A stretch of 64,000 bases of DNA, taken from positions 14,902,240 to 14,966,239 of the forward strand of contig CM028338.1 in assembly GCA_016647705.1 (NCBI GenBank), written 5' to 3'. The notes beneath the pieces were generated by a model. It searched no databases, was not told the origin of the DNA, and was given only the letters and a program-made list of their open reading frames with translations. Below are positions 1 to 11,556 of the stretch, piece by piece. This stretch comes from Eucommia ulmoides. Its lineage: Eukaryota; Streptophyta; Magnoliopsida; Garryales; Eucommiaceae. Position 1 is the stretch's first letter. Every line of letters starts with the position of its first letter. Made by a program: the position numbers and the translations under genes.

Positions 1-1008
1 CGTCTCTAGTATATGACTTCTCTTGATGAATGTCATCCTCATCTTTGGCAAGGATACTATAATGTTCTTTGGCAATCCATTTTCCATGAGAGGGCTTCTT
101 GATTCATAATTTGTCCCATACTTTATCATGTTACGGGTATCTCTCGGTAACGATAATTGGTCTTCTTTTCTCTTTTCTCAGAATAGCAAGACTGGGTTCC
201 TCTAGCTCAAAGCTTGTTTCAAGGAGTTAATGTTTCCTTGCATCGTAGAAATCTTGTATTTATTTTGAGTGCTTCTGATAGAGAGAGGGATCGGGTCCAT
301 TTTATCGATCTTGTAAGCGAATCTTAGACGACTTTTAGCAAAAGTTACCTAGAGCCAATTCTCTTAGATTATTAAGTGATTTATAAACCTAGACTTTTGC
401 TAATGAACTATAAGGATGCAAATTATCCTATCCTTATGCATGATTATATTCTTGACTATGCATGAATAAGTCTATATAAATAAATTATCACATTCATGCT
501 ATATGTATGCAATCCTAGGAAGATGTAGATCTAGTAGGCAACTTTGAGACATGTTCCAGACAGACCTCGGCTTGGACTTGGTTTCATATAACCGCAGTAA
601 CTTTAAATTTTTGGATTGTCCTCGACTTTGAAGTTATAGTCATCTAGGATTATGGCATGATTAAGATTTTTTACTCAAAATAATGAATTATTTCTCTTAG
701 GACTGTATGGAAAAATTATTTCTTTTCTAACTCAAAATATGGATCATTGCTCCTAGGACTTTATGGTAGAACTGTCATTTTCTTCATCAAAATATGAATC
801 ATTGCTCTTAGGAATCGATGAAGGGTCTAAAATACCTTTGAATTCATGATGTCTCTTTGAGGTTGAATCTATTTTAACAGTCTGACTGACAAACTTTAGT
901 TGGCTTCTTAACAGAACAGGTTTTTAATTACTTCAAAAATTTTGAACCTAAATCTTGCTTAATGATTTATTGGAGCAACCTTATGGTGTCTGATTTTTAT
1001 GGTACATA
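1..1008. other. Unclassified AT-rich sequence, no gene
   Basis: No reading frame of note and no match I recognise. It abuts the end of a minus-strand C LTR at about 1009, so it may be internal or flanking sequence of that element, but no primer-binding site is visible. The only internal structure is a three-copy degenerate repeat near 671-825, listed separately. Confidence 0.5.
671..825 (+). repeat. Three-copy degenerate tandem repeat, about 55 bp
   Basis: Three consecutive stretches begin near 671, 729 and 785. Each reads roughly CTCAAAATATGRATCATTG followed by CTCYTAGGACTTTATGG. Copies differ by substitutions and small indels. No coding potential. Confidence 0.6.
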
Positions 1009-1624
1009 TTAACGCACCCTTGATTTTTTGGAAGCAGATGAAGAAGAGGATGGGAAGAAGAGGAAAACAAAGTTTCGTTCATCCCTTTAAAAATCCTAAA
1101 AAATTCGTTCATTTTTAAAACTATAGTTTCAGGGGATTTTCTAGGCGTCGGTTTTCAAACGCTCTTTAAGCCAGGATTTTGTTTAGAAGGGAGTCGCCAC
1201 CTAGCATATGATTAAATGGTGTTCTAGGTTACTGGAATTTTAGAAATTTATTTTTTATTTTACAATGGCCCAAGTTTTGACTCGTAAAATATTTGGTCTT
1301 TTACTAGAGATTTCTTTAAATTTAGGGGTCGATTATACTTGGGGAAGGTGTAGCATAGGGTTAAATGGTGTGCTAGGTTACTGGGATTTTAGAAATTTAT
1401 TTTTTGTTTTAAAATGGCCCAAGTTTTGACTCATAAAATGTTTAGTCTTTTACTAGAGATTTCTTTAAGTTTGGGGGTCGATTATACGCGGGGAAGGAGT
1501 TAGAAACTCCAAGACACCCGTACGAAGACGTTACCTCAATATAAATAGATTTTCACATTTAAATAAAGTCAAAGTGGCTTCCTTTGGTTTTGTTTGACAC
1601 AATAATTCCCTGTTTTTATGTTTT

Positions 1625-1671
1625 TTTTTTCCTTTTTTTGGTGTTTTTTTTTTTTTTTTTTTTTTTTTTTC
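1625..1671. repeat. Poly-T tract within the C LTR
   Basis: Long T-rich run interrupted by a few C and G bases. The corresponding part of the other C copies is AT-rich but much shorter, so this is a local expansion. Confidence 0.8.
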
Positions 1672-1744
1672 TGTTTTGTATTTTTTTATGTAAGGAAAGC
1701 AAGTAAAAGTTTATTCGTTCGAGGAAGAATAATTTGTTTATTTT

Positions 1745-2040
1745 TATTAACGACCGAACCTGCAAAGGTTGCCTACGTATCCCAGATTTCATAGAAAATC
1801 AGGTTGAAACATAGTTTGCTTATTCAAGATGAATTAATTTTTATTTAGAGAAGTGATCGAACCCATACGTGGGTTACCTATGTATCTCAGGTAGTTGAGA
1901 ATCAGGTCAGCATATAGGTCATCTCTAGATGAACTTATTTTTATTTGAACAAGTGACTGAACCCGTGTGTGGGTTTCCTATGTATCTCAGTTAGTTGAGA
2001 ATCAGGTCGATAAATAGTCTATCGTGAGATGATTTTTTTT
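1745..2040 (-). repeat. C-LTR subrepeats of about 105 bp, three copies
   Basis: Three tandem copies, each containing a GAACC...GGTT(G/A)CCTA(C/T)GTATC stretch, then an AGAATCAGGTC-like stretch, then GATGAACTWATTTTTATT. The same subrepeat occurs about three times at 58985-59280 and about twice, inverted, at 57030-57200, so copy number varies between C LTRs. Confidence 0.75.
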
Positions 2041-2423
2041 GTTATGAGGTCATTGGAGTTTGCTTTTATGTGTTCTTGATAGAGTCAAAGATATTATGCA
2101 CAACTCATGGTGTGCTTGATGTTATTGTCATGTTTTTGATGTTCTTAACATATTCTTGACATCGTTTCCATCTTTTTGACATATTTTGATGTTTTAGACA
2201 TATTTTGATTTTTTTTATAACATATTTTGAATGTTTTTTACTTGTTTTTCTATATATACACTATGTACATGAACTATGCATCTAAGAACTAACAAAATAC
2301 GTTATATACAAGTAATATATAATATTTTTAAGCAAAATCAAAGGACGTTTAAGAAGACATACCGAATTTAGGGGAGTGGTCTTTCCCTAAATGTTTTCTT
2401 TCTTCTCCTTCTTCTTTGATCTT

Positions 2424-3765
2424 TGGTAGCAGAATATTACATCGGTACTTTCACCACAAGTGTACAGGTCAAATTTTATAGAATAGTGAATGAGAAGGGT
2501 TGTCATATCCACAGGGATTGGATTAAATTGTCGCTAAGTACTGCGATTATCATAACCAAATTTTATTTAGGGGATAAAAATTGGATCTTTGTTTTTATAA
2601 ATAATATACTAAATTAATAATTAATTAAACTGTAATGCTAAATATATTATATGGGAATAGATTATCTAGGGAATAACTCCATTTACTTATACGTGTTTGA
2701 TCCAATCTAGTTTACATTAACGGTATTCAAATCTATCCGACAATCTAGGTATCGAAAACTCACTCACTACCTCTCCCGAGTGTAAAGTGAATGAATATGT
2801 GACTTCATGTCAAAGCCGAAGTCCCCTCGAGTGTCTATACGACACTTGGTTACATGAGTCTTGCCCCAACGTCATAGATTGCACACTTTCTAATACCCTT
2901 CTGAGTCATTAGATCGTCGTGTTGTGTTTAAACTATAGTCCAAATCTGGGGTTACCTCTCCCGAGTGTCAAACCCCGTATTCTCAAATCAACCACAATAT
3001 CATAACAAGCATATTATGGAGGTAAAAGAATGGTAAACACTATCGAATAAAGATAAATAACCGTTAATGAAACATGATTTACTCAAACAACGTACATTAG
3101 TAAACTACATCAATCCCATAGATAATCAATGTTTAGCTCTTGGCCATAACCATATATTCAACAATAATTCATATATACATGTTCAAACAACCAAAGACAA
3201 GTTAAGAATAAATAGAGAAACAAAGGAGAATAACCGTTATCTGAAGGTGACGTCCGTAAAAACTACTCTGATCTTGTTTCCTGTTCTCCAATTGTGTTCC
3301 TCCTTTTTGGTTGGTTGAGAGCTTTTAAAAACACTCCAAAAACACTCCCAGTATATTCTAACAAAAGTGGGAATGGCCTTGGAACAAAAAGAGAACAAAC
3401 AAATATCTAGAAAATATCCTAGAACACTTTACAACTAGGAGCTTCATCGCTACAGTGGTAGGGATGTCGGTAGGCTCATCACTGCAACAGTGGGAAGTCA
3501 GTGGCATTCTTCTCTTTCACCACTACAACGGTGAGCGATTAGCAACATTTGAACTCTCTGTTGTTTAACCGTTGCAGCGGTGAAGCTATTGCTCTTTCTT
3601 TTGATCCTCTTGATCGTTTTTTCCCCGATTTCCTCACTTTCCAACCGTTTTCACTCCTAACCCCTGCTTTGAACAAAACTAAATAAATAAAAATTAAATC
3701 ATAACAAGAATACACGGTAACTACCAAATTCGGTTTGGAAATAAATAGATAAATTTCACGTATCA
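2424..3765 (-). repeat. 3' LTR of the complete A element
   Basis: About 1.34 kb, matching 6461-7819. It holds a degraded U3 dyad block at about 3450-3595, for example an ACCGTTGCAGCGGT-like dyad at about 3568-3583. Open frames within it, on either strand, are not conserved between the LTR copies. Confidence 0.92.
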
Positions 3766-3790
3766 AATACTCCCAAACTTGGAATTTTGC
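3766..3790 (-). promoter_or_regulatory. Polypurine tract of the A element
   Basis: On the minus strand, AAGTTTGGGAGTATT ends directly against the TGATACG start of the 3' LTR. This is the expected position of the plus-strand primer. Confidence 0.75.
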
Positions 3791-5362
3791 TAGACCTCGA
3801 GCAAAACACCCACGCAATAAAATAAATTACCATGTCTAAAAATGAATTTAATTACTAAAAATGAAAAACACAAATGAACTAAAAAAATAACGTGTAAGTT
3901 TTGAAATTCATCTAACGACCAAAATGTTTTCCCTCATCAACCCCCAAATCTTATTGATTTCAAGAGTAAAACACACCATGTGGTGTTCTAGAATTTCAAC
4001 ATTCAATAGTAGTAAGCTCCATTCTAGATCTTGTTCAAGTGTGTGTGCGAAAACTCAATCATACAACCATCCACAAACTGGATTGGATTATCCACCAACA
4101 GATTTCGTGACTAAAACCAAAAAGGTATAGGAAATCCATATACCAGACTCGGTTCTATTCTCCACTAATGTAGGCTTGAAAATTCAAAAAGATCAATAGG
4201 ACTTGGTTCGGTTTTTGTCAAATGGCCGATGGTATATCCGGAATATAAAAACAGGTTAACGTTATTAACTTAACGATACCCGAGGCACAACGCTTGGCTC
4301 AATCACACTCGTAACCCCAAACAGATCAGTTCAAAATAGCCTTAAACTTATATTTAAAAACGTAGTACTCACTTGTCAAGACAAGAAAAAAATAAAACTA
4401 TATTTATTCTCTTTTATTCTTCAACAAACACACCCCCAAACTTATTTGATTTGTTACAATTTGATAGGTGTGGAAATATGATAGAAAAATAACAAGTGAG
4501 TACTCGAATACCGAACCAATCAATAGTTCGCCCAAAACCCAACTACTCAAGTCAAGTAGTATAAACAAATGCTAACTTGATTTCACTTGATTTGTGCCTT
4601 AGGTTTAGCGATAAAGGTTTGGAAAAGCTTTAATTAGCCAGGGTATTTATTATGTGTTCAGAATTAAAACGGCTTACAAGCTTCGATAGGGTAACAAGGG
4701 ATAAATGATATTACATGGTAAACTTCAAAGGCTCAAGCCATCAAAATAAATGCCTAAATCATATCTCTTGAATTACCTCGCCTAGGATTTCGTCTCAAAT
4801 TTCCCCAAATCGGGTTCTAGAATTCCTATTGTCATGAACTTAGCTAACGGATAATCGGCATCAAATTAATTAGATACCTAGTATATTGAGTTTAAGTACT
4901 CGTGCATGTTAGGATCCACAATAACTTTTACCACAACGAAACATCAATCACACAGAACACACATGAATGAGCATTACCCCTGACCTCGAAAAATAACTAA
5001 TAGATAATATCATCATCAAGTAATGGCCTAGATAAACTACAAAACTCAGCACACACAACAACTACTACAAACAATAACATACTAACTAAACTAAACAAGC
5101 ATGCATACAATTAAACAATAAATTAACTTAAACTATATAACTAACAACAATAAAACATACTAGCATACTACATATCACCCCCGAACTTAAAATGAGCAAT
5201 GTCCATAGTGACCCAATCATCGTTCTCAACAATTGAAATATAGCATACCAACGAAGGGGGTTTAGAACACGTACCTTGGAGGCGAGAGCCTCCGAATGAA
5301 GTCGACGGTGATGGATATAATTTATTTTTAAATCTTGGGTTACCTCCCAAGAAGTTCTTGGT
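3791..5362 (-). other. Non-coding 3' internal region of the A element
   Basis: About 1.6 kb between the gag relic and the polypurine tract. It is conserved with the other A elements (18930-20280 minus; 25547-26593 and 38765-39119 plus). It has no convincing frame and no env, RT or integrase remnant. It contains a second purine-rich motif (TTTTAAGTTCGGGGGTGATA, minus strand, about 5165-5187) that recurs in each A copy. Confidence 0.7.
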
Positions 5363-6373
5363 TTATTGTCTTCTGCATGACACAGAGAAGGGCTCGTCAA
5401 AGAGCGGCTTCCACCCATAGTAAGTGTCATACAATACCACATATGGGTCTTGATTCAAAACACTCTTAAGATTGGCGAGATTTGGTAATGTTCGGCTCAA
5501 GCTCTCAACTTGATTCGGCTCCATCTCATGTGCTTGGTTGCCCTGAAAGAATGGTGCTAAAGGTAATGAAGGACAATTCAAACACATCGGATCCTCGTAG
5601 ATGTGATCGTCTTCGATCGATGGTGGAATCACATGGTGGATCTCAAATGGTAAAGAATCACAATCGTCAATCCATGCTTGGTTTTCTATCTCATTCGAAT
5701 AAACATCATTGAATGCTCCCAAGCTCCTCCCTCTCGTATCCAGTTCCTTGTGGTGGCTTTTGATAAATGTGGCTTGTGTATCTCTCAGTTCCACCACTTC
5801 TGACTCGACCTCAATAAAGCAGATAAGCTGATCAATTTGCATCTGAATAGACATTACGATCACATCAATTTCAGCGTAGGTCATCTCAATATTGTCAAGA
5901 CAAACCTCATGCTTATTGAGACGGTTATTTGTTTCCTTCCAGAAAGCCTGAGTCTCTCCCATAAATTTAGCAAACATTTCTTCCAAGGTGGGGGAACACT
6001 CAGGCATCAAAACAGTAGAATTGTCTCACAAGCTTTGGTAGCTTGTTGAATAATTCCAACTCTGATAATCAAACTCTGCTATGTCTTCCAACAACCGATA
6101 GCCTTCGTCCACGGTTAGTTAGTCGAAAGAGGTGGTACCGTTTCCTCCTTCAACCCAATTTATTGTTGCGGCTAGTAACTCATCGAGGAAGTTTAGTAGT
6201 TGACACTCCCTTGGGAAACAATGGTTCGGGAACCGGAATAGAAATTCCTTGTATCGATCCCAAGCACAATAAAATAACTCGAAATCTCTTTGAAAGAAAT
6301 GCAACAGTACTTGTTGATCTAATATCTTCAAGTACCCTACATGAATAAAACTACAAACAAAAATTATAAACAA
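5363..6373 (-). pseudogene. Athila-type Gag relic
   Basis: Remnant of the capsid protein gene of an Athila-lineage element. The first part (6373 down to 6119) translates to a stretch containing FELFYCAWDRYKEFL and later CQLLNFLDELL, the Gag segment usually seen as a FYEAWERFKDLL-like helix. It continues past a stop into TVDEGYRLLEDIA, which corresponds to the TPEEAYELIE-type segment of Athila Gag. After another stop a 215-residue open frame (6010-5363) begins MMPECSPTLEEMFAKFMGET, like the linker after Gag with its FM..TE motif. It then runs into acidic sequence that I do not recognise. No zinc knuckle and no protease follow. Frames are broken at about 6118 and 6015, so it is non-functional as it stands. 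Identification rests on family motifs recognised by eye. Confidence 0.7.
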
Positions 6374-6432
6374 AATAAATGCCTAAATTAAAATTAAGTT
6401 ACTTACTCATAATATAAATAATAATCTAAAAA

Positions 6433-6454
6433 CCAATCCTTGACAATGGCACCA
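6433..6454 (-). promoter_or_regulatory. Primer-binding site, tRNA-Asp type (degenerate)
   Basis: On the minus strand, just inside the 5' LTR, the sequence reads TGGTGCCATTGTCAAGGA. The plant tRNA-Asp 3' end would require TGGCGCCGTTGCCGGGGA. The intact-looking version in the other A element at 20661-20680 supports the assignment. Confidence 0.8.
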
Positions 6455-6460
6455 AAAATT

Positions 6461-7819
6461 TGGTAGCGGAATATTACGTCGCTACTTTCACCGCAAGTGT
6501 ACGGGTCAAGTTTTATAGAATAGTGAATGAGAAAAGTTGTCGTATCCACAGGGATTGGATTAAATTATCGCTAAGTACTGCGATTACCATAACCAAACTT
6601 TATTTAGGCGAAATGGGTTTTCGTTTTTATAAATAATATACTAAATTAATAAATAATTAAACTATAATACTAAATATATTATATAGGAATATATTATCTA
6701 GAGATTAACTTCATTTACTTATACATGTTTGATCCAATCTAGTTTACATTAACGGTATTCAAATCTATCAGACAATCTAGGTATCGAAAAACTCACTCAC
6801 TACCTCTCCCGAGTGTAAAGTGAATGAATATGCAATTTCATATCAACGCCGAAGTTCCCCTCGACCGTCTATATGACACTTGGTCACATGAGTCTCGCCC
6901 CAACCTCATAGATTGCACATATTCTAATACTCTCCTGGGTCATTAGATCGTCGCGTTGTGTTTAAACCCTATTCCAAATCCTGGGTTACCTCTCCAGAGT
7001 GTCAAACCCCGTATTCTCTAATCAACCACAATATCATAACAAGCATATTATGGATGTAAAAGAATAATAAACACAATTGAATAAACGTAAATAACCGTTA
7101 ACTAAATATGATTTACTCAAACAACGTATATTAGTAAACTACATCAATCTCATAGATAATCAGTGTTTAGCTCTTTGTCATAACTGTATATTCAACAATA
7201 ATCCATATATACATGTTCAAACAACCAAAAACAAGTTAAGAATAGAGAGAAAAACAAAGGAAAATAGCCGTTATCTGAAGGTGGCGTCCATAAAAATCGC
7301 TCCGATCTTGTTTCCTCTTCTCCAATTGTGTTCCTCCTCTTTGGTTGGTTGAGAGCTTTTAAAAACACTCCAAAAACACTCCTAATATGTTCTAACAAAA
7401 GTGGGAATGGACTTGGAACAAAAACAGAACAAACAAATATCTATAAAATATCCTAAAACACTTTACAGTTAGGGGCTTCACTGCTGTAGCGGTGAGGATG
7501 TCTGTAGGCTCACCGCTGCAATGGTGGGATTGACTGCTGTAGCGATGGTAAGTCAGTGAAATTCTTCTCTTTCAATGCTGCAGTGGTGAGCGATCAGCAA
7601 CATTTGAACTCTCTGTCGTTTCACCGCTACAGTGGTGAAGCTGTTGCTCTTTTTATTGATCCTCTTGATCATTTTTCACTGATTTCCTCGCTTTTCAACC
7701 GTTTTCGCTCCTAACCCCATCTTTGAACAAAAATAAATAAAAACGAATTAAAACATAACAAGAATACTTGAAAACTACCAACATCAATTTGGAAATAGAT
7801 AGATAAATTTCACCTATCA
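6461..7819 (-). repeat. 5' LTR of the complete A element
   Basis: 1359 bp. In the element's sense it runs TGATAGG to CTACCA. Its U3 region (plus coordinates 7466-7640) carries about five dyads of the form CACCGCTGYAGCGGTGA, upstream of a weak TATA-like sequence near 7360. Confidence 0.92.
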
Positions 7820-8292
7820 ATCTTCTCGATTGTTCTTGATCATTCCTCGACAACTTCTTGAGATCTTGTTCTAAGATCCTCAAGAACACCTCCTGTAAAT
7901 ATTTTTGACAATATTTGAGGGTGTTTTGGAAGTAAAAGGTTTGAGAATTCCCTATACTCGAGAGAGATATTCGAGAGTAGAGAGAGACGCTCTTGGATCA
8001 ATCCCTTTGGAAATGAAAAACAGGCGGCTTATTTATAGGCTTGGGAAGATTATGAATTTCCCAATGCATAGGCCATGCTAGCCTATTCCTCAATAGTTGT
8101 TTGATCTAGGTACAACCTTTTAATGTCTAATGCTTTAATGGACTGAGCCAAATTTGCAAGTTTTACTAAGATTTTCTAAGATTTTGTAATGATAACAAAA
8201 TCTTTATAGTATCTGAATAATCATTGCCTATGATTTCCAATCATTATTCATAATTGGTAATGACTAATCATCATTAGTTGGCACATGGGATA

Positions 8293-9860
8293 TGTTGGCC
8301 CAAAAAGCTACCCAAGAGGGGGGTGAATTGGGTAGTTACAAAAATTTAACAATTAAATACTTAAACATAAATAATTAATTTTTCTAAATCAATTATTATC
8401 TTTATACGCAGTAGATATGTGGTTAATACTAAGTGCACATGCAAACACAATATAAATAATGAATCAATACATCACACAAGAATTTATCCTGGTTTTGTTA
8501 AGCTAAACTTGCCTACGTCTAGTCCCCCAAGCTCACCAAAGATTCGCAATCCACTAACTCCTTGATTCCTTTACCAGGTAGGGACCAAACCTTTACAAAT
8601 CATGAATCTTTAGCAAGCACAAAATTAACTTTTTTAATTAACCCTTTTCACAAGTCAATGATAAGCCCTATCTTTTTACTAGGTAAAAGATAAACCTAAT
8701 ACTCTCTCACTTATCTTTTTCACAGGGAATGATGAACCTTTACAAATTACCCAAAAAATAATTCAATTGCAGGATGAATCAAAACCTAATCCTTTTCAAG
8801 ATAAAAGAATAACCTAACCTCTTTACTAGGACAAAGATCAAACCATAATATTTTCACAGGAAAAAGATTGAAACCTAATTATCTTGACTAGACACCATCC
8901 CAAACGTGTCTAATCCTCTTAAACTCACAAATACAAAAAATATAAGTTTTTTCCCATAAGAAGTTTCTACCATCTCAATACATATATACTCAATTAATGT
9001 CCCAAATAATTACTATGTGATAAATACAATGTGAGGCAAATAAAATCTGATTAATAAATAAAGTGGGTAGCACAAATTTAGCACATAATCAGATAATCAG
9101 GCAGAAATTGTTTAAAAAAATTCTGGCATTTAAGTTTAAAACAATTATCTAGCAATCCTAAATCAAGCAATCAAAATAAATCTAACTTTAAAAAATAATT
9201 AATAAAGTTTGGATGGATCTCACTAGGAAAACACCGAAGGCAATAGGAATATAATAGGTAGAACTCAAATCGATGATACCAAACAGCAAACATTTTAGAT
9301 CATAAACTTGAATAAAATCTCTCATAAAAATCTCAGCGAAAATCTCACTCTTATAAAATCTCAAACTCATGTTCTTGATATCTCTCATTCAATTCCTAAA
9401 AGTCACTATTAGTATATCAATAACTAGTCGTCCAACGGTTAGTTTTTCAAAGATAAAATGACACTCTAAGACCCCATATATATCATAACCTGTCATTTTA
9501 GATATATTCCTCTTAAAAATATCTTTCAAATCTCACGTTTAAGTCCATAAAACTATTCTCTATTTAAAACCATAGAAATAAAAAGTATAAAACCATTTAA
9601 ATTAACAGAATCTAAAAATATATGGACCATATCAATAGAGATTACTAAATAGGTTGTTCAAACTTGAAATGCATTCAAATCCCCCAAATCTATCTCTTGG
9701 AATCATAAAAAAAATGGATAGTTTTTTACCAAAACACCAAATTAGCCGAATCTTTAAGTGAAGCATTAGTTGACCAACCTGTCCCATTTGGTTGATTGAT
9801 TGTGCCAGGCTTCCAATTTGGTTGTTGGCATAACACCATTCGATCAACATATTGTTATAT
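8293..9860 (-). mobile_element. D' copia LTR, truncated
   Basis: Begins TGTTGGCCCA at 8293, the reverse complement of the GGGCCAACA terminus of D LTRs, and runs through the series of boxes with short AACCTAAT-like repeats shared with 26594-28885 and 36463-38764. In the coding sense it is on the minus strand. The match fades near 9860 inside the array of GGTTGACC-like dyads, so about 0.5 kb of the LTR start is missing. It lies directly against the truncated C LTR. No duplication flanks it. Confidence 0.75.
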
Positions 9861-10199
9861 TTACTAAACCTCTAGTTGAGGATCAATTTTTGAAAAATCA
9901 TTCAGGGTTTAGAAATGGTTAGGCATAATGATGTGTGTCCAAATTAGATGTTTTGGTCCTTCATTCCCACTTTTTGAGATGACAAAGGGGGAGAAGTTGT
10001 GATGTTTTTCATACAAAAATTCATAAAGATACTTAGAAAGTGGGGTTAATTAAAAGTTTATGATTACATTACATGTTCTTGAAAATATTTTTCTTATTAT
10101 GGTAAAATAACACGTCCTCATATTCAGGTGGAGCATGGTAACATATTTTTTTTTTAGAAAACATCAAATTTAATTGTCATCATCGAAAAAAGAAGAGAA
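9861..10199 (+). mobile_element. 3' internal end of a D' copia element
   Basis: Non-coding. It matches the reverse complement of 28886-29230 in the full D element, including GGCATAATGATGTRTRYC and the purine tract GACAAAGGGGGAGAAG at 9981-9996. As in D, that tract sits about 200 bp before the LTR. It establishes that the adjoining LTR at 10200 is a 3' LTR in plus orientation. Confidence 0.7.
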
Positions 10200-10573
10200 T
10201 GTTGTCCCTAAATGTTTTGATGAACAATTTAACATTAATGTTTTTATGGAACTAATGGTTTTAGTTGAGTGATTTCATAAATAACTTATAATTAAGAAAA
10301 AGAGAAAAGGGATGGACTTCAAGATAACATTTTGTGAAAGGTGGTTGCAATGAAGATGTTGAAGATCTTTGAAAAAAGTATTTTTTGTATTTCCAGGTAA
10401 AACAACGCATCTTTATATATACTCTTAATGAAACTCAATCAAGACCACACACGACACTCATGAAATCAATTAAATTATGTGTGATATGGTCAGAAGTGAT
10501 AAATTCAAGACTCTAAATGTTTTTCCAAAAAGTTTTATTTAAGAAAATAGTTTTAAAAAAAAAAAGGTTTGGA

Positions 10574-10795
10574 CGGTCGACCGACACTATGGCCCGTCAA
10601 CTGGAGATTCAGGATAGAAACATTTTGTGTTTGTCCTCAACAGTCGACCTATAAGGAGGCTGGTCAATGGGAGATCCAAGATAAGGTTTTTGGCAGTTCA
10701 ATGAATGGTAGACCGACAGGCTGCCAGCGGTTAGAAAATTTGCCTTTGAAGAGTAACCGGTCGGCCTCTAGGATGGTCGGTCGACCAAGTTGGTT
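10574..10795 (+). repeat. Dyad block in the D' LTR
   Basis: Spaced copies of GGTCGACCG-like and TCGACC half-sites (10575, 10640, 10785). It is the D' counterpart of the GTCGAC array in the D LTRs at 28130-28440 and 37995-38310. Confidence 0.55.
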
Positions 10796-11500
10796 ATTTT
10801 CAGAATGTTTGACCAAGCTTTTTTTATTTTTATTTTTTTATTTTGAGATTTTCAACCCCAAACTCAACCTTATGAATGTTATTAAATCTAATTTAAAGGG
10901 GTTTTTACTATATTTCATACATCTACTATGAATTTTGAAGATCTTATTATTTAATCATTGTATTACTTGATCTTGTGAGTTTTTCTACGAAAACTACTTT
11001 TTATATTTAAGGGGTTTGGATCAAAAAGATTTTTTGGACTAAATTGAATTTTTTAAAAGAGTGTTTTTGGTTCTAACCTCAATTTGAAGGAGTATATTAT
11101 ATGGTGTTTATATATGACATTTATGGGCATAGTTTTAAATCCATAATTATAGACCTACAAATTTCATTATAATTAATCAAGAATAAGAGATTTCATTTAG
11201 TCATTTTTAAAAGGGTGTCCTTTTACTGAAATTATATTTGAGAGAGTTTAAATCCATAATTATAAACCTACAAAATTCATTATAATTAATCAAGAATAAG
11301 AGATTTCATTAAGTTATTTTTAAAAGGGTGTCATTTTACTGAAATTATATTTGAGAGAGTTTATTAAAGAACTTTTCGATCAAGGCGTTCATTGATTTAT
11401 GTCACCGGTCTATGCGCTACACTTTTGTCTCTATTGTTTCTAAAGAAACTCTAATGAGATCTTCCTAAATACATTATGTGCTCAATATTTTGAGGATTTC

Positions 11501-11503
<3 letters not shown>

Positions 11504-11553
<50 letters not shown>
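11504..11553. repeat. (TA)n microsatellite
   Basis: About 25 uninterrupted AT dinucleotides inside the D' LTR. Absent from the other D' copies. Confidence 0.95.

Positions 11554-11556
<3 letters not shown>

Larger units (their letters stand above)
2424..7819 (-). mobile_element. Complete Athila-like (family A) LTR retrotransposon, non-autonomous
   Basis: A 5.4-kb element on the minus strand, bounded by the direct repeat ATCTT at 2419-2423 and 7820-7824, an exact 5-bp target-site duplication. Both LTRs begin TGATA and end CTACCA in the element's sense. A primer-binding site resembling the tRNA-Asp 3' end lies just inside the 5' LTR. The internal region (about 2.7 kb) holds only a broken Athila-type gag and no protease, RT or integrase, so it must have moved using proteins supplied by another element. 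It is inserted in a C LTR whose halves continue at 1009-2423 and 7820-8292. The two LTRs have visibly diverged, so the insertion is not recent. Confidence 0.93.
1009..8292 (-). mobile_element. C-family LTR, minus strand, split by a nested A element
   Basis: The C LTR occupies 1009-2423 and 7820-8292. It matches, in reverse complement, the better preserved C LTR at 54933-57766, including the block with GAGTCGCCACCTAG near 1190, the CCTACGTATC subrepeats near 1745-2040 and a TATA box (minus strand, CTATAAATAAG near 8031-8039). The two halves rejoin cleanly once the A element and one copy of its 5-bp duplication are removed. The promoter-distal start of the LTR (TGTAGA...) is missing, because the sequence runs directly into a D' LTR at 8293. 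Lineage is not determined, as no C-encoded protein is visible. Confidence 0.75.

Noticed and set aside
2423-2617. Small open frames in A LTRs (2423-2617, 3067-3318, 3539-3817, 7192-7398, 35028-35210, 39199-39411)
   Set aside because: They are not kept open in other A LTR copies; chance frames in non-coding repeats.
5482-5712. Plus-strand frames opposite the A gag (5482-5712, 5837-6049, 6043-6348)
   Set aside because: Antisense shadows of the Athila gag relic.
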